Origin: Aquimarina sp. AU58
GTDB taxonomy: Bacteria > Bacteroidota > Bacteroidia > Flavobacteriales > Flavobacteriaceae
NCBI RefSeq assembly: GCF_900312745.1
Contig: NZ_OMPD01000014.1
Coordinates: 1,674,001 to 1,738,000, forward strand
DNA length: 64,000 nt
Direction of reading: 5' to 3'
Shown here: positions 62,922 to 64,000 of the stretch, one piece after another
Numbering within the stretch: position 1 is the first letter of the stretch
Layout of the letters: each line of letters starts with the position of its first letter
Notes under the pieces: model-generated
Seen by the model: only the letters and a program-made list of their open reading frames with translations
Told to the model about the DNA's origin: nothing
The model's database searches: none
Position numbers and translations under genes: made by a program

Positions 62922-63611
62922 TTATTGCTTTTCAAAATTCTTTATTTCAACTAAAAAAGATAATGTTCTATTCAAAGAAGAATTTGCAGATTCATCGGTA
63001 AGTAAAGAGTTTTTACCTAAACGAGTCCAAAAAGTAGAGCTTTGCGCTAGAGCACCATATTTACTTAAGATCCAAAAAGATAATGGAAACCATAGTATAG
63101 AAAACCCAACATGTATAATAATAACAATAGCTGCTTTTTTCCAGATTTCTGGAATCAAAACTAATGGATTCATAGAAAAAAAGACAATCATTAATAACCA
63201 GAAATAGATATTAGAGAGAATAAAGATAAACTGATTGTGTTTTAGTCTTTCTAACTTAAGATGTTCAATAATTTTTTGAAGTTTTACAATAGGTTCGGTA
63301 TACTTAATTTTCGACATCAAATTTAATTGAGATACATTTTTATAGAATACAACCTTAGACAGTAGTATTAATAATGCTGCCGAAACAGAAATACCAATAC
63401 TTTTGAAGTGTATTACCAAAACAATCCAGGCATAAATGATGACTAACAAATTAAAAATCATATATAACACACTTTGTGTTTTCATTCGTTTTACATTAGA
63501 ATCAATTTTTTTATACTTAGATTCTTTAAATAATTGAATCACTAAATTTTCACCTTCAATTGACGTGTTATAATGATTACCCCATTCTTCTTGTATGTTA
63601 TCTAAATTCAT
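62922..63611 (-). CDS. Membrane protein co-transcribed with ECF sigma factor, possible anti-sigma partner
   Basis: A 229-residue protein with a soluble start (LDNIQEEWGNHYNTSIEGENLVIQLFKESKYKKIDSNVKRMKTQ) and four membrane segments (about 50-70, 72-90, 125-148, 158-185). Its ATG lies 2 bp after the sigma-factor stop, so the two genes are coupled. It has no zinc or FecR anti-sigma motif. The position suggests a regulatory partner of the sigma factor, but this is inference only. The N-terminal WGNHYN-type start resembles proteins adjoining sigma factors in other Flavobacteriaceae. Confidence 0.8.
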   Translation of the reverse strand: MNLDNIQEEWGNHYNTSIEGENLVIQLFKESKYKKIDSNVKRMKTQSVLYMIFNLLVIIYAWIVLVIHFKSIGISVSAALLILLSKVVFYKNVSQLNLMSKIKYTEPIVKLQKIIEHLKLERLKHNQFIFILSNIYFWLLMIVFFSMNPLVLIPEIWKKAAIVIIIHVGFSILWFPLSFWILSKYGALAQSSTFWTRLGKNSLLTDESANSSLNRTLSFLVEIKNFEKQ

Positions 63612-63612
63612 T

Positions 63613-64000
63613 TTAGTTGTTATTAAATTTTTCTTTTAATTGTTTTTTTATCCTTGATATTTTGGTAGCAACATTAGTAGTAGATATACCCAGGGTTGTA
63701 CCTATTTCTTCATAACTATATTTTTCTAAATAAAGAAGAATTAGTGCTTTGTTTAACTCGCTTAACTGAGCAATAAAATGGTAGAGTTGTTCTATGTTTT
63801 CTGTGCTATCAGAACTTTCTTTATGCACTGTAGAAACCAAATTTTCATTAAACGTGTCATATTTATTTCTTTGGTAATTGGATTTACGATAAAATGAAAT
63901 TGCTACATTTAAGGCTATTCGATACATCCAGGTTGATACTTTATAGGTATCATCATATTTTGGCCATGCTTTCCATAATTGTATGATTATTTCCTGAATA
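63613..64000 (-). CDS. ECF-type RNA polymerase sigma factor, N-terminus cut by window edge
   Basis: The frame stays open to the window edge with IQEIIIQLWKAWPKYDDTYKVSTWMYRIALNVAISFYRK, which is sigma region 2 around the -10-binding helix, so the gene continues past 64000. Starting at the ATG at 63927 would miss this conserved part. Region 4 is LSELNKALILLYLEKYSYEEIGTTLGISTTNVATKISRIKKQLKEKF. The 229-residue membrane protein follows immediately. Confidence 0.92.
   Translation of the reverse strand, partial: IQEIIIQLWKAWPKYDDTYKVSTWMYRIALNVAISFYRKSNYQRNKYDTFNENLVSTVHKESSDSTENIEQLYHFIAQLSELNKALILLYLEKYSYEEIGTTLGISTTNVATKISRIKKQLKEKFNNN

Overview
The window is a piece of chromosome from a marine-type member of the Flavobacteriaceae (Bacteroidota). 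The evidence is the low G+C content, SusC/SusD and FecR/TonB receptor systems, a type IX secretion C-terminal sorting domain, a split methylmalonyl-CoA mutase, and the housekeeping gene orders recF-lipoprotein-DUF721 and parA-parB-DUF5683-dapB-lepB-wbqC. It looks like an Aquimarina relative, but genus is not proven. I see no rRNA, tRNA, CRISPR array, prophage or insertion sequence.

Region 1 (1-12.7 kb) is a surface nutrient-uptake island. A truncated C1-family peptidase is followed by a cell-surface signalling set: an ECF sigma factor, a FecR anti-sigma factor and a TonB receptor with an N-terminal signalling domain. Next come a SusC/SusD pair and, on either side of it, two lipoproteins that share a cysteine-rich PKD-like repeat. 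Three copies of one promoter-like motif (GGTAGGGTAA, exactly 13 bases, CGTT) lie upstream of fecR and of both lipoproteins. They look like the regulon of this sigma factor.

Region 2 (12.8-22.7 kb) is mostly housekeeping: acyl-CoA thioesterase, DciA-like DUF721 protein, RecF, a TPR membrane protein, lumazine synthase, a MutL whose endonuclease motif is degenerate, two adjacent rhomboids and a membrane-anchored EEP-family phosphatase/nuclease.

Region 3 (22.7-26.6 kb) is the most unusual part. It is a four-gene operon of acyl carrier protein, cytochrome P450, MBOAT acyltransferase and SGNH/DltD-like protein. It has the carrier, membrane transferase and SGNH logic of a dlt operon, but a P450 sits where the adenylating enzyme would be. 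I infer export of a P450-oxidised acyl group onto a cell-envelope acceptor.

Region 4 (27-49.5 kb) has a YpfJ-like lipoprotein metallopeptidase, the signal peptidase/DapB/ParAB block, an enoyl-CoA reductase-like SDR and a TonB-plug protein without a barrel fused to TPRs. It continues with methylmalonyl-CoA mutase, whose two subunit genes are separated by a tandem pair of unknown secreted paralogues, then DivIC and uridine kinase. A muropeptide-recycling set (AmpG-NagZ-AnmK) and a PQQ-type sugar dehydrogenase with its cytochrome c complete the region.

Region 5 (49.9-64 kb) has a T9SS-secreted CARDB protein and a TonB receptor, then a sigma factor/60-residue protein/MscS channel cluster with a 43-residue membrane peptide downstream. 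A second TonB receptor is linked to a lipoprotein and a LytS/LytR two-component pair. A Crp-like regulator with a DUF4386 membrane protein and another ECF sigma factor with a membrane partner, cut by the window edge, end the window.
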